The translations under genes were made by a program, and so were the position numbers. From Capsicum annuum (taxonomy: Eukaryota; Streptophyta; Magnoliopsida; Solanales; Solanaceae): a stretch of 64,000 bases of DNA. How positions within the stretch are numbered: the stretch's first letter is position 1; every line of letters starts with the position of its first letter. The stretch lies in the NCBI RefSeq assembly GCF_002878395.1, contig NC_061121.1, forward strand, positions 16,065,381 to 16,129,380, written 5' to 3'. Shown one piece after another: positions 1 to 12,500 of this stretch. The notes under the pieces were generated by a model that worked only from the letters and a program-made list of their open reading frames with translations, was not told the origin of the DNA and ran no database searches.

Positions 1-690
1 ACCGCACTAAACTACGTTCAACACAAAAATTCTCATTTCAAGTACTTACACTTAATCAATTTCAAGTCACTAAGTCACCACACAAATTACCGAACTAAAC
101 TACATTAACAAAAAGGCTCCATTAAAGTTCCTACACAAAACCAATCTCAACCACATTCAAAACAAAAATTCACATTTCAAGTACCTAAACTTCAACATTT
201 TCAATTCACTAAGTCACCTCCTAAAACAACAAACTAAACTACCTTCAAAATGATAAATTCACATTTCAAATACCTACACTTAATCAATTTCAACTCACTA
301 AGTCACCACCCAAGTCACCAAACTAAACAACATTCAAAATAAAATTCACCTTTCAACTACCTACACTTAATCAATTTCAAGTCACTAAGTCACCTCATAT
401 GTTACCAAACTAAACCACATTCAAAATAAAAATTCATATTTCAAGTACCTACACTTAATCAATTTCAAGTGACTAAGTCACCTCACAAGTTACCAAAATA
501 AACTACATTCAAAACAAAAATTTCCATTTCAAGTATCTAAACTTCAACATTTTCAAGTCACTAAGTCACTTCTCAAATTATCAAGAATAGCAAAATTCAC
601 AATAAAAAGTTCATATTTTAAGTACCTACGCTTCAACAATATTCAAACTAAAAGTTCACCTTCAAGTAACTACACTTATTCACTTTCAAG
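1..690. repeat. Satellite array, 88-bp subfamily (array end)
   Basis: About eight degenerate tandem copies carry the landmark CACTAAGTCACC near 66, 205, 295, 381, 468 and 558. Spacing is mostly 86-90 bp. The monomer shares the blocks AAGTCACC, CACATTCAAAA and TACACTTAA-like ends with the array at 54,900-64,000. It has about 11-12 extra bases after AAGTCACC, so it is a diverged subfamily. Copies decay toward 690, as expected at an array edge. The array probably continues left of the window. Confidence 0.85.
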
Positions 691-1333
691 TAACATATTC
701 ATTTATAGTATAATAAGTCAAAAAATTGAAAAATTTTAACAAAGAAAATAAATAGAGGTGTCTCATGTCCCTCTCACACCATATAATCATCACAAAATTC
801 CTATGGCTTTCAAAGTCTTCTACAACGAACAATCCCAAACTAAACTACATTTAAAGACTTCATTATAAGTAATTAGAGAGAAATCAACTTACCTTTATTT
901 GGCCTAAATTAAAGAGAAAGAGATAAGCGGTCACCAAAAACATAGCAAAATAATTATTTTCCCCAATTCAGATTCTGTCAAACAGTAACATCAAATTCCA
1001 AGCAACCCATTAGGCAAATAGAAGAAAAACATCTTGAAAATTAGGCAAAATAAGAAAAATCATGAACATTAGCTACAATCAAATTCCACATTCCCAACCT
1101 CATTCCAAGTTCTAACAAAATCTTGACCACCAACATCCTTATTTTCTCATATTCTTAGCTTAAAATTGCCATAAAAATCACCAAAATACTAAAACTATAA
1201 TGGAGTATCAATAAAAGTAAACTTTAATTTACTTGGAAGAACCACCAATACAATTAATTACTTAAAATAATCACCAAATATGTTGACAATTTTGTTTCCA
1301 TAAATTTTCAAGTAACTAATTTGGTTAAGATTA
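691..1333. other. Non-coding CACTA A sequence left of the nested retrotransposon
   Basis: This AT-rich stretch links the satellite end to the retrotransposon insertion point. I see no convincing coding frame, RNA gene or tandem repeat. By position it is internal CACTA sequence continuing at 12,551. It may be intron or leader of the transposase gene, which is an inference only. Confidence 0.4.
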
Positions 1334-4300
1334 TGTAATACCCCAAAAAAAATCCAAACTAATATTAGAGCCATGTACCAAGATCATGCATAGTAAATCA
1401 TGGTTATTTTATCGTTTTATGAGTATTTTATATGTATATTAACACTTCAAATAACTCCCAGCTATCAGACGAATCAAAATATTCCTTACCGATTGAATTC
1501 TTGAGAAGGATATTGGTATAGTCAAATTCAAATGAGCATATATCTCATTATACTTGGAAGTTTTGATCTCATGACATAATAAAAAGATATATAATTGAAT
1601 TATCTTTCCAACTATACCAATTTCTCCAAAATCCGATATCGGAGCAAAGAGTTATTCCTATTTTACTCCAGCATGTCAGGCTGGAAACAGTGTGACGACA
1701 TTCGCGATAGCTTACCACATTTGTGATGCCCTATCACGAAGGTCATCAGCCTTAGGCAGAAACTAGATCCTAAGTGGCAACATTCATGGTATCTTACCAC
1801 ATTTTTGATGCCCTATCACAAAGATCGTCAGACTTAGGTAGAAACCAGCTCTTAAGTGACGACATTCGTGGTAGCTTACAATATTTGTGATGCCCTATCA
1901 CGAAGGTCGTCAGCCTTAGGCAGAAACCAGCTACTAAGTGATGAAATTCATGGTAGATTACCACATTTGTTGGTCCCTATCACGAAGGTGGTCAGAGTTA
2001 GACAGAAACTAGCTCCTAAGTGACGACATTCGTGGTAGCTTACCACATTTGTGATGCCTTACCAAAAATGTCGTCAGGCTTAGGTAGAAACCATCAATTC
2101 CAGCTCCTGTGTGATGACATTTTTGATGGATTGTCACATTTTTGATGCCTTATCACAAATGTCATCAGCTATGATTTTCAGCAACTAGGAATTTATTTCA
2201 TAAGGGTATTTTGGTCTTTTCCTTCACCTTCCACGACTTATAACCCTAAAGAGGCATAATTTTTCCCATTTGTCTTCAATTAAGCATCTTAAAAACCCTC
2301 TCTTGCACTCTTAACCATAAGATTATGGTTTTCTCTCAAGATCATCTTGTCAAGAGAAAGCCTAAGGAATTCTTCAAGAACCTTCAGAAATATTAGATCT
2401 CTTTCAAGATTCAATCACTAAGGTATGCGTAGTGTTCATCTATGGATCCAATCCGTTCATAGAGCTCAAGAACCATGTTTTAAATATTATTTTGTAAACT
2501 TTTTGTGGTGATATGAGTATGTACATGCTTACGATTGTTGTTTCAGTTTTAAGGTGATGTCTAAAGGTGTTTTCATGGAATATATATGTTTGTTAATTGA
2601 AAACCATGAACTTTAGGTGGTTTAATATGGTGCAAGTATGAAACTGACCTATGCCTTAAAGAATGCATGCAAGGTGTTTGATAAAATGCTTAGGATGCTA
2701 GAAATTCATATTTGTATGGTTCTATGATGTCTATATGGAAAGTCCATGTTATCTATATACTTCAATATGAATTCTGTGCTTTTCATGTATTGCAATTGTG
2801 GTGGTATGAAGCATGCAAGATAATGGAGATATACAATATGTACACGAAATATATATCCATGCATTCTCTACAATATTTAAGATGTTGAATAACTATATGA
2901 AATATGAAATCCCTTACTTATGATAATTTGAATTGTGGACTTCAATCTTATGATCAAGTCAGTCGTGTTGTGTCAGTTTCTTTCCATCGAGTCTTGGGGG
3001 TATTCATACCCGAAAACTATAGTTGTGTTGCTATAGCCATGTCATGTTTCACGATATACAAAATCAAGCCATGATTCAGTGGAATTCAGTCAATCATGTG
3101 ACTCAGAAAACCTCATGGTCTCAGTCAGTTATCAGATATCAGTAGTATTCCATCAGTCAATGGAATTCAGTAAGTTCCACTTACATACAGTCAGTTAAAT
3201 TATGTTCAATCTCTTCATATGGGAGTAAGAGTTAGCACCGAGTGAACCCAAGGATGGGAACTCACCTGTATATGAGGGTGTGATCCTTAGCATTCATCCT
3301 TGCATTCCAGAACTATGTAGCCAGCATAGGTTTAGACATCGTAGCCTATTATATGAGGGTAGATGAGTTGGCTTAACCTGCTATATGAGGGTTCCCACCG
3401 TTCTCACTAAAGTTACCTATTATATGAGCGTTTCTCATATGTTGTCCTTACTAGTGGCGCGGTATTGACACCCTTCCAGTAAGAACAGAGATTAGACCCC
3501 ATTATAGCAATAATGGCACATATAGGGCATGTCAGTTAAACAACTACCTCCCACAGTTTTAGTATTAGTCTCAGTAAAAGAACTCAGACAGTTCTTAAGA
3601 TATCAGTATACCAAGACTGTTAGATACAGTCAAATTTAGTTATAGCATGGGACTCAGGGAGTTCTACCAGATTCAGGATTGTCAGACATAGTCGCTCATG
3701 TTATCAGAACTACAGTTCCAGTCATGTGTTAGCATACAGATTTAGCTACCACGTACTCACTATCTCAGTTACTATGTATGTATGTTTGTACTTTTACGTT
3801 CATATCAGTTAGTCAATTAGCATTATTCATACATGTAAACCCTTTGCATTAGCCTACCTTACTCGTATACTCAGTACTCCAGTTGTACAGACGCATTTGT
3901 GCTATGGTGCTTTTTTTTTATGTTACACCATAGGTTCAGAGACATGAGCTCTAGACCAGTAGTAGCAGTAGCATTTCCAGTCGCAGAGATTTAGTAAGTC
4001 CTCTTCATTTGAGGATAATATAATTTGATTTATTCATTATTATTTTAGCCAGTTATCAGTTTATGAAGTTAGTTGGAGATATGTTCCTTCAAATCCTTAT
4101 TTAGACAGTACTTAGATGCTTTCAGATTCAGTATTTAGACTTATGTTCAGATTTGATTCAGTTTTTAGCTGTTTTGGGTATCTTTCACCCATATGGATTT
4201 TTTTTTGATAGATTCTTTTGTCAATTGAACCTTATGTCCTACATGTTCATGTTTTCTGCATTATTACGTTATATATGCAGTGTACAGGTACAGATATCAG

Positions 4301-4376
4301 TAATGGGTTAGCTTGTGATCCCTCGGGGTCATGAGCACCGTGTAGTATTCCGATTCAGAAAAATTAGGGTGTTACA
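1334..4376 (+). repeat. 5' LTR of the Tekay/Del element
   Basis: This 3,043-bp LTR runs from TGTAATACCCC to GGGTGTTACA and aligns over its whole length with 9,510-12,550. It contains an internal tandem repeat (1,690-2,170), an A/T-rich middle, and a downstream block with repeated TATATGAGGGT units near 3,270-3,430. Promoter and polyadenylation sites must lie here by family rule, but I could not place them with confidence. Confidence 0.95.
1690..2170 (+). repeat. 82-bp tandem repeat inside the 5' LTR
   Basis: About five and a half copies of a roughly 82-bp unit start with GACGACATTCGTGGTAGC-like sequence near 1,692, 1,776, 1,858, 1,940, 2,022 and 2,112. Each contains a short dyad, GTGATGCCCTATCAC. 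The same array occurs in the 3' LTR at about 9,864-10,341, so it was part of the element before insertion. Confidence 0.85.
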
Positions 4377-4380
4377 AACT

Positions 4381-4393
4381 TGGTATCAGAGCC
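4381..4393 (+). other. Primer-binding site, initiator tRNA-Met type
   Basis: TGGTATCAGAGCC lies four bases after the 5' LTR end. It is the standard complement of the 3' end of plant initiator tRNA-Met used by many plant LTR retrotransposons. This is a primer site, not a tRNA gene. Confidence 0.95.
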
Positions 4394-4595
4394 TAAGGTT
4401 CAATAGAGTCCTAGGAAGTCTGAAAGCTGCATCTAGTAGAGTCTTGTACATGGGTGTGTTACGCGTCAAATTTATGTACAGAAGGCTATGAGATGTTTTA
4501 GGAACATTTCCCTTTCTTTAGTATTCATGCATACTAGTAAGCATAATTTCATGTCAATCTCTTAGTCTAATCCGCTCTTCTCTTATTTCAGAAAC

Positions 4596-5675
4596 ATGCC
4601 TCCAAAGAGAAGAAATCAGCCAGCTCCTCAGCCCAAAAATCCTTTGGGAGAACATGTTTCTCATGCGTAATTCAGGACCACATTTACCACTCTTACTCAG
4701 TCTGTAGCTACCCAGAATCAATGACCAGTAGTCGTTCCAGCCAACCCAGTGTCCAATTCAGCAGCAGCTAGGATTTGGGACTTCACCCGAATGAACCCTC
4801 CGTCCTTTTTTGGGTCTAATCCAGATGAGGATCCTCAGAAATTCATTGACCAAGTCCAGAAGGTCATTGATATCATGGGAGTCACTTCTTGTCAGAGTGC
4901 CGAGTTAGCCTCGTACCAATTGTAGGATATCGCTCACACTTGGTACAAATAGTGGTTAGTCGAAAGGTTAGAGGATGTAGGTCCTATTCAGTGGGAAGAA
5001 TTTGTCACGGCTTTCTTAGATAGATTATTTCCCCAAGAGCTAAGAGAGGCCAAAGTTCTTAAGTTCATCAATCTCAGGCAGGAAAATATGATAGTTAGAG
5101 AGTATTCTCTTAGATTTACTCAGCAAGCTAGATATGCCCCTCATGTGGTTGTAGACAACAGGGCTAAGATGAGCAAGTTTGTATCAGGGGTGAATGATAG
5201 CATGGTAAATGAGTGAAGGTCTGCGATGCTGAATAGTGATATTACTTTAGCCAGGCTCATGACCCATGCTCAACAGATAGAGGAGCAAAAGGTTAAGACT
5301 AGGGAGAGGCAGAATAAGAGAGCAAGAGCAGGAAGTTTAAGTTTTGCTTAGCCCAAATCAGAGGGAGGAAATCATTCCCAGTTTTGTCCTAAGTCAGCAG
5401 TTCCAGCCCCTTCCTCCGCTAGTGCCCCAGTGCTGAAGTTCAAGGACGGCAACAGAGACAGAGCACCAGGCTCTAAATCTCAGGGTAGTGTTAGCAGTGC
5501 CCGAACAAATCCCTTTTGTCAGACTTGTGGTAAGAACCACAAGGGTATTTTCAGAGCCGGTAGTGATGTCTGTTTTGGGTGTGGTAAGCCAGGCCACAGG
5601 ATTAGGGAGTGTCCTCAGCTAGGCCTTCAGGGTCAGCAGAATTGTTCCACAGCTCTGTCCAGTCGTCAGAACTAG
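4596..5675 (+). pseudogene. gag: gag (capsid/nucleocapsid) pseudogene of the Tekay element
   Basis: One reading frame opens at ATG 4,596 with a basic start (MPPKRRNQ). It reads through a retrotransposon gag domain, with signatures such as NPPSFFGSNPDEDPQKFID and REYSLRFTQQARYAP. It ends with a CCHC zinc knuckle of the form CFGCGKPGHRIREC near 5,572-5,613. The frame is kept throughout but is broken by several in-frame stops, including ones near 4,668, 4,924, 4,951, 5,214 and 5,350, so no full Gag can be made. The frame runs on into protease after the stop at 5,673. The start is chosen because it is the first ATG after the primer site in the conserved frame and matches the usual MPPRR-like beginning of this lineage. 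Confidence 0.88.
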
Positions 5676-6181
5676 TAGGGTGCCACTTCTAGTGCTACTA
5701 GTAGGCAACGCCCAAATAGACTCTATGCTCTTCAGACCCGACAGAATCAGGAAAATTCTCCTGATGTCGTTACTGGTACGTTACAAATTTTCCATGTTCA
5801 TGTTTATGCTTTGCTATACCCAGGTGCATCCTTTTCTTTTGTCACTCCATACTTAGTAGACAATTTCGGAATCAGTCCCAAAATTTTAGCAGAGCCCTTT
5901 ACAGTATCTACCCTTGTAGGCAATACCATCATAGCTCAGCGGGTATACAGAAAATGCCCTGTTATGATATTTTAGAAATCCACATCAGTAGATTTAGTTA
6001 AGTTAGAGATGATTTATTTTGATATCATTCTCGGCATGGATTGGCTTCATTCCTGCTATGCCATAGTCGACTGCAGAAATAGGATAGTTCAGTTTTAGTT
6101 AACAAATGAGCCCATCCTAGACTGGAAGGGTAGCACTTCGTCTTTCAGGGTTCAGCTTATTTCCTACCTTAGGGAAAGGAA
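5676..6181 (+). pseudogene. Aspartic protease pseudogene of the Tekay element
   Basis: This follows gag in the same frame and has the retropepsin layout. The active-site region reads LYPGASFSFVTPY around 5,814-5,852, and a second conserved block (ILGMDWLH) lies near 6,030-6,053. The family active site is D-[ST/P]-G-A. Here the aspartate codon is TAC (5,817-5,819), giving Tyr, so catalysis would be lost even without the stops near 5,973 and 6,098. The frame changes at about 6,180 before the RT part. Confidence 0.85.
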
Positions 6182-7625
6182 ATGATTTCTAAGGGGTATG
6201 TGTATCATCTCTTGCATGTTAAGGATTCTAGTTTCGAATCTTCCAATATCAAATTAGTCCCAGTGGTTAATGAATATTTAGACGTCTTTCCCAAAGATCT
6301 TCTAGGCATTCCTCCCGAAAGGGAAATAGACTTCGGCATAGACCTTCTCTCAGATACTCAACTTATTTCTATTTTGCCATACAGAATGGCACCAGTAGAA
6401 CTCAAAGAACTAAAAGATCAGTTGAAGGATCTCTTAGATAAGGGATTCATCAGGCCTAGTGTGTCCCCATAGGGTGCGCCAGTCTTATTCGTTAAGATGG
6501 TTCTCTCAGAGTGTGTATTGATTACCGTCAACTCAACAAAGTCACGATCAAGAACAGGTATCCACTGCCTAGGATAGATGACTTGTTTGACCAACTTCAG
6601 GGTGCTAGTAATTTCTCCAAGATAGACCTCAGATCAGTCTATCATCAGCTCAGAGTTAGAGAATGTGACATTCTAAAGATATTTTTTCATACTTGGTATG
6701 GTCACTTTGAATTTCTAGTCATGTGCTTTGGTCTTACCAATGCCCCTGCATCTTTCATGGACTTGATGAATCGGGAGTTCAAGAAGTACTTGGAAACATT
6801 CATCATAGTCTTCATAGATGATATTCTGGTCTATTCTCGCACAGAGCGTGATTATTCAGACCATCTCATAATTTTTCAGACCATATCATAATTATTCTTT
6901 AGACTCTCAGGGATCACCAGTTGTTCGCCAAGTTCATTAAGTGCAAATTTTGGCTAAGATCAGTAGCATTTCTTGGCCACATTATTTTTGATGATGGAAT
7001 TAGAGTATATCCTCAAATAACTGAAGCAGTAAGAAACTGGCCTCGCCCTGTCTCTCCATCAAATATCAAGAGTTTCTTAGGTTTGGCTAGCTATTACCGA
7101 TGGTTTGTCAAGGGATTTTATTCTATTTCCTCTCCTATGTCCAGATTGACTCAGAAAATTGTCAACTTTCAGTGGTCAAAACTTTGCGAGAAGATTTTTT
7201 AGGAGTTGAAGACTCGGCTCACCTTAGCTCCAGTTTTAGCATTTCTCGACTGTTTCGATGGATTCGTATTATATTGTGATTCATCCAGAGTAGGTTTAGG
7301 TTGTGTCCTCATATATCATGGTAGAGTCATAGCCTGAGCCTCCAGACAGTTAAAGCCTTATAAGAAGAATTATCCTACTTATGACCTTGAGTTAGCAACA
7401 GTTATCTTTTCCTTAAAGATTTGGAGGCATTATTTATACGGAGTTCATATTGATGTCTTCACAGATCATAAGAGCCTTCAATATGTATTTTGCCAGAAAT
7501 ATCTCAATCTTTGTCAGAGAAGGTGGTTAGAGCTCTTGAAAGATTATGACATGAGTGTCCTTTATCATCCTGGCAAGGCCAATGTAGTGGCCGATGCACT
7601 CAGTAGACTGTCCATGGTTAGTGTT
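6182..7625 (+). pseudogene. pol: Reverse transcriptase and RNase H pseudogene of the Tekay element
   Basis: RT starts with the conserved stretch that leads into LKDLLDKGFIRPSVSP. It continues with [19 protein letters not shown] and has the catalytic FIDD box at about 6,811-6,822, which is intact. The GLASYYRWFV-like thumb block follows near 7,080-7,110. RNase H covers about 7,260-7,560 and keeps its acidic residues in YCDSS, DLELA and FTDHKSLQY. The linker ending ADALSR lies near 7,592-7,609. The coding sequence uses three frames in turn (changes near 6,480-6,510 and 6,890-6,920) and has stops near 6,470, 7,199 and 7,336. It is therefore dead, although individual motifs are well preserved. 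Confidence 0.93.
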
Positions 7626-7859
7626 TCCCACATTAAGGATAGTAAGAAAAAATTAGCTCAGGAGATTCATCAGCTTGCCAGACTAGGCGTTCTCTTAGTC
7701 GACTCTTCAGAGGGTAGTGTGTGTGTTCAGAGTAGTTCAGAGTCATCTCTAGTGTCAAAGGTGAAAGAGAAGCAAGAAAGGGATCCTATCATTGTCAAGC
7801 TAAAAGAGTCAGTTCAGAGTTTGGAAGTAGAGGTTTTCTCCCTTTAGTCAGTTCAGAGT

Positions 7860-8996
7860 CAGGAAGTAGAGGTTTTCTCCCAAGGGGGAGATGGTGTTCT
7901 TCATTTTCAAGGTCGTTTGTGTGTTCCCGGTGTAGATGACTTAAGGCAGTGAATTCTTGAAGAAGCGCATGGTGTACGATACTCTATTCATCCAGGGGCC
8001 ACTAAGATGTACCGCGACTTGAAGGAGATCTATTGGTAGAGTGGGATGAAGAGGGATGTTGCAGAGTTTATGGCTAAGTGCTCTACATATCAGCGGATTA
8101 AGATAGAGCATCAAAAACCTAGTGGTTCCATGCAGGAGTTCACTATTCCTACTTAGAAGTGGGAAGAAGTAAACATGGACTTCGTGATGGGTTTGCCTAC
8201 AACACGTCATCAGCATGATTCAGTTTATGTTATTGTAGACAGAATGACCAAGTCAGCTCATTTCCTTCCAGCTCATACCTCTTACTCAGTCGAGGATTAT
8301 GCCAAACTTTATATCAGGGAGTTGGTCAGATTACACGGTGTTCCACTATCTATCATCTCAGATAGATGTACCCAGTTTACCTGTCACTTCTAGAAAGTGT
8401 TCCAAAAGGGTCTTGGTACCCAAGTTCATCTCAGTACACCATTTCATCCTCAGATAGATGGTTAAGAAGAAACGACCATTCAGACACTAGAAAATATGCT
8501 AAGGGCGTGTGCAATTTATTTCAAGGGAAGCTGGGATGACCACTTGCCTTTGATTGAGTTCGCATACAACAACAGCTATCACTCCAGTATTCAGATAGCT
8601 CCATTCGAAGCTCTCTATAATAGGAGATGTAGGTCTCTAATCGGTTGGTTTGAAGTTAGTGAGACCGCAATCATTGGGCCTAACTTAATATTCTATGCCT
8701 TAGAGAAAGTTCAGCTAATCAGAGAAAGACTCCAGGCAGCTCAGATCCAAACAAATTTTTATGCAGATATTCGTAGAAAGGATCTCGAATTTGAGGTCGA
8801 TGATTATGTCAATCTCAAGATCTCTCCCATGAAGGGATTGAAGAGAATTGGCAAGAAGGAAAAGATCAGTCCCCGATATGTTGTTCCCTTCAGGAATCTC
8901 AGTCGCTTCGGCAAGGTAGCCTATGAGCTCGAATTGCCTTCAGATTTAGCCTTAGTTCACCAGTCTTCCATGTCTCTTTACTCAAGAAGTGCATAG
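7860..8996 (+). pseudogene. Integrase pseudogene of the Tekay element
   Basis: The N-terminal zinc-binding region is recognisable by two histidines (EEAHG and SIHPG) and a C-x-x-Y where the family has C-x-x-C, so the last cysteine is lost. The DDE core is present: Asp in NMDFVMGLP near 8,173-8,199, Asp in IISDRCTQF near 8,352-8,378, and Glu in EETTIQTLE near 8,468-8,494. Stops interrupt the frame near 8,038, 8,155, 8,391 and 8,463. The stretch 8,496-8,996 is open for 166 codons and carries the C-terminal part ending LPSDLALVHQSSM. A frame change near 8,965 separates it from the chromodomain. Confidence 0.9.
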
Positions 8997-9250
8997 GTGA
9001 CCCAGCAATTGTAGTCCCTATTTAGTGTGTTGACATTCAGAATAGCCTCTCTTATGAAGAGATTCTAGTCGAAATCCTTGACTATTAGACTCGTAGGCTG
9101 AGGAACAAAAAATTCCCTCTAGTCAAGGTTCTTTGGCAGAATCAGTCCATGAAGGGAGATACTTGGGAAGAAGAAGCAGACATTCAAACCAAGTACCCTC
9201 ATATTTTCTCTGCTAATTCAGGCTTAGCTCGAGGTAACCATTTTTCTTAA
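8997..9250 (+). pseudogene. Chromodomain-like C-terminal tail of the integrase
   Basis: In a frame different from the integrase core, the sequence reads SYEEILVEILDY, a stop, then RRLRNKKFPLVKVLW and GDTWEEEADIQTKYPHIF. This is the chromodomain-type end of Tekay/Del chromoviruses, thought in that family to direct insertion toward heterochromatin. It closes with a TAA at 9,248-9,250. It supports the lineage assignment but is not intact. Confidence 0.8.
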
Positions 9251-9509
9251 GCTTATTCATTTACATGTTCAAAATTCTAGTATAAAATTGGTATCAAGTA
9301 TCAGTGCATATCTTATCATGCATTCATGAGTTCAAATTATCAGTCATTCATCAGATATGTATGTTCAATTGGGCTATATTCAGTTTAGAATTCAATTCAG
9401 TCCTAAAATCATGTGCCAGTTGAGCATAATCAGTGTATTCGTCATTTTATCTTTTCTCCCCTCTCAAGCAGTCATCATTCGAGGACGAATGTTTTCAGGG
9501 AGGAGATAT
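9251..9509 (+). other. 3' untranslated part of the Tekay element with polypurine tract
   Basis: Non-coding sequence runs from the pol stop to the 3' LTR. The polypurine tract AGGGAGGAGATAT sits directly before the 3' LTR at 9,497-9,509 and primes plus-strand synthesis in this class. The block CATTCGAGGACGAATG just upstream is a short perfect dyad, and a similar block precedes the polypurine tract of the relic at 33,960-37,053. Confidence 0.85.
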
Positions 9510-12500
9510 TGTAATACCCCAAAAAAAATCCAAACCAATATTAGAGCCATTACCAAGCTCATGCATAGTACATCATGGTTCTTTTATAGTTTTAAGAGTA
9601 GGTTATATGTATATTAAGGCTTCAAATAACTCTCAGCTGTCAGATGAATCAAAGCATTCCTTACCAATTGAATTCTTGAGAAGGATATTGGTATAGTCAA
9701 CTTCAAATGACCATATCTCTCATTATCCTTGGAATTTTTTAGATCATGACCTATCAACAGATAGATAATTATATTATCTTTCCAACAATACCAATTTCTC
9801 CAAAATCTGATATCGAAGGAAAGAGTTATTCCTATTTTACTCTAGCACGTCAGACTGAAAACAGTGTGACGACATTCGTGGTAGCTTAGCACATTTGTGA
9901 CACCCTATCATGAAGGTCGTCAGTATTAGGAAGAAAGCAGATCCTAAGTGATGACATTCGTTGTAGCTTACCATGTTTGTGATTCCCTATCACGAAGGTC
10001 GTCAGCCTTAGGCAGAAACCAGCTCCTAAGTAATGACATTCATGGTAGCTTACCACAATTGTGATGCCCTATCACGAAGGTCGTCAGCCTTAGGCAGAAA
10101 TCAGCTTCTAATTGATGAAATTCGTGGTAGCTTACCACATTTGTGATGCCCTATCATGAAGGTCATCAGCCTTAGGAAGAAACCAGCTTCTAAGTGACGA
10201 CATTCGTGGTAGCTTACCACATTTGTGATGCCTTGTCAAAAATGTTGTCAGGTTTAGGAAGAAACCATCAATTCCAGATCTTGTGTGACAACATTTTTGA
10301 TGGCTTGTCACATTTTTGATGCCTTGTCACAAATATCATCAGCTATGATTTTCAGCAACTGGGAATTTATTTCATAAGGGTATTTTGGTCTTTTTCTTCA
10401 CCTTCCATGACTTATAACCCAAAAGACGCAATTTTTCCCATTTGTCTTCAGTTAAGCATCTTAAAAACCCTCTCTTACACTCTCAACCATAAGATTAGGG
10501 TTTTAGCTCAATATCATCTCCTCAAGAGCAAGCCTAAGGAATTCTTCAAGAACCTTCAGAAACAATAGATCTCTTTCAAAATTCAATCACTAAGGTATGT
10601 GTAGTGTTCATCTATGGATCCAATCCATTCATAGAGCTCAAGAACCATGTTTTAAATATTATTTTGTAAACTTTTTGTGGTGATATGAGTATGTACATCT
10701 TGACGATTGTTGTTTAAGTTTCAAGGTGATGTCTAAAGGTGTTTTCTTTGAATATATATGTTTATTAATTGAAAACCATGAACTTTAGGTGGTTTAATAT
10801 GGTGCAAGTATGAAACTCACCTATGCCTTAAAGAATGCATGCAAGGTGTTTGATAAAATGCTTAGGATGCTAGAAATTCATGTTTTTATGGTTCTATGAT
10901 GTCTAAATGACAAGTCTATGTTAGCTATATACTTCAATATGAATTCTGTACTTTTCATGTGTTGCTATTGTGGTGGTATGAAGCATGCAAGATAATGGAG
11001 ATATACAAATTGTACATAAAATATACATCCATGCATTCCCTACAATGTTTAAGATGTTGAATAACTATATGAAATATGATATCCCCTACTTATGTTAATA
11101 TGAATTGTGGACTCCAATCTTATGATCAAGTCAGTCATGTTGTGTCAATTTCCTTCCATCGAGTCCCGGGGGTATTCGTACCTGAAAACTATAGTTGTGT
11201 GCCTAAAGCCATGTCATGTTTCACGATATACAAAATCAAGCCATGATTTAGTAGAATTCAGTTATTCATGTGACTCAGAAAACCTCATAGTCTCAATCAG
11301 TTATCAGATATCAGTAGTATTCCATCAGTCAATGGAATTCATTAAGTTTCACTTACATACAGTCAGTTAAATCATGTTCAGTCTCTTCAGATGGGAGTAG
11401 GAGTTAGCACCGAGTGAACCCAAGGATGGGAATTCACCTTTATATGAGGGTGTAATTCTTAGAAGTCATCCTTGCATTCTAGAACTATGTAGCCAGCATA
11501 GGTTGAGACATCGCAGCTTTTTATATGATGGTAGATGAGGTGGCTTAACATGTTATATGAGGGTTCCCACCGTTCTCACTAGAGTTACCTGTTATATGAG
11601 GGTTGCTCACATGTTGTCCTTACTAGTGGCACGGTATTGACACCCTTTCAGTCAGGGCAGAGATTGAACCCCATCTTTGCCATAATGGCACATATGGGGC
11701 ATGTCGGTTAAAAAACTACCTCCCATAATTTTAGTATCAATCTCAGTAAAAAAACTCATACAGTTCTTCAGATATCAGTAAACTTGGACTGTTAGATACA
11801 GTCAAATTCAGTTATAGCACAGGACTCAGGGAGTTTTACCAGATTCAGGACTGTTAGACACAATTGCTCATGTTATCAGAACTACAGTTCCAGTCATGTA
11901 TTATCATATAGATTTAGCTACAACGTACTAACATCTCAGTTACTATGTATGTATATTTGTACTCTTACGTTCATATCAGTCAGTCAATTAGCATTATTCA
12001 TGCATGTAAACCCTTTGCATTAGCCTACCTCACTCGTATACTCAATACTCCTGTTGTACTGACACATTTTCACTATGGTGCTTTTTTTTTCATGTTACAC
12101 CATAGGTTCAGAGACACGAGCTCCAGACCAACAGTAGCAGTAGCATTTCCAGTCGCAGAGATTCAGTGAGTCCTCTTCATTCGAGGACAATATGATTTGA
12201 TTTATTCATTATTATTTTAGCTAGTTATCAGTTTACGGAGTTAGTTGGAGACATGTTCCTTCAACTCCTTATTTCGATAGTACTTAGAGGCATTCAGATT
12301 CAGTATTAAAACTTATGTTCAGATTTGATTTAATTTTCAGCTGTTTTGGGAATCTTTCACCCATATGGATATTTTGTTTTGACAGATTCTTTAGTTAGTT
12401 AAACCTTATGGCCTACATGTTTATGTTTTCCACATTATTATGTTATATATGCAGTGTACAGGTATAAATATCATTCATGGGTTAGCTTGTGGTCTCTCGG

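Noticed and set aside
4381..4393. tRNA-Met gene
   Set aside because: Only the 13-base primer-binding complement is present, not a tRNA.
5394..5597. Open frame on the minus strand over gag
   Set aside because: It is antisense to the zinc-knuckle part of gag and has no domain of its own.
7941..8216. Minus-strand open frame in the integrase region
   Set aside because: It is antisense to the integrase zinc-binding and core region, which explains the openness.
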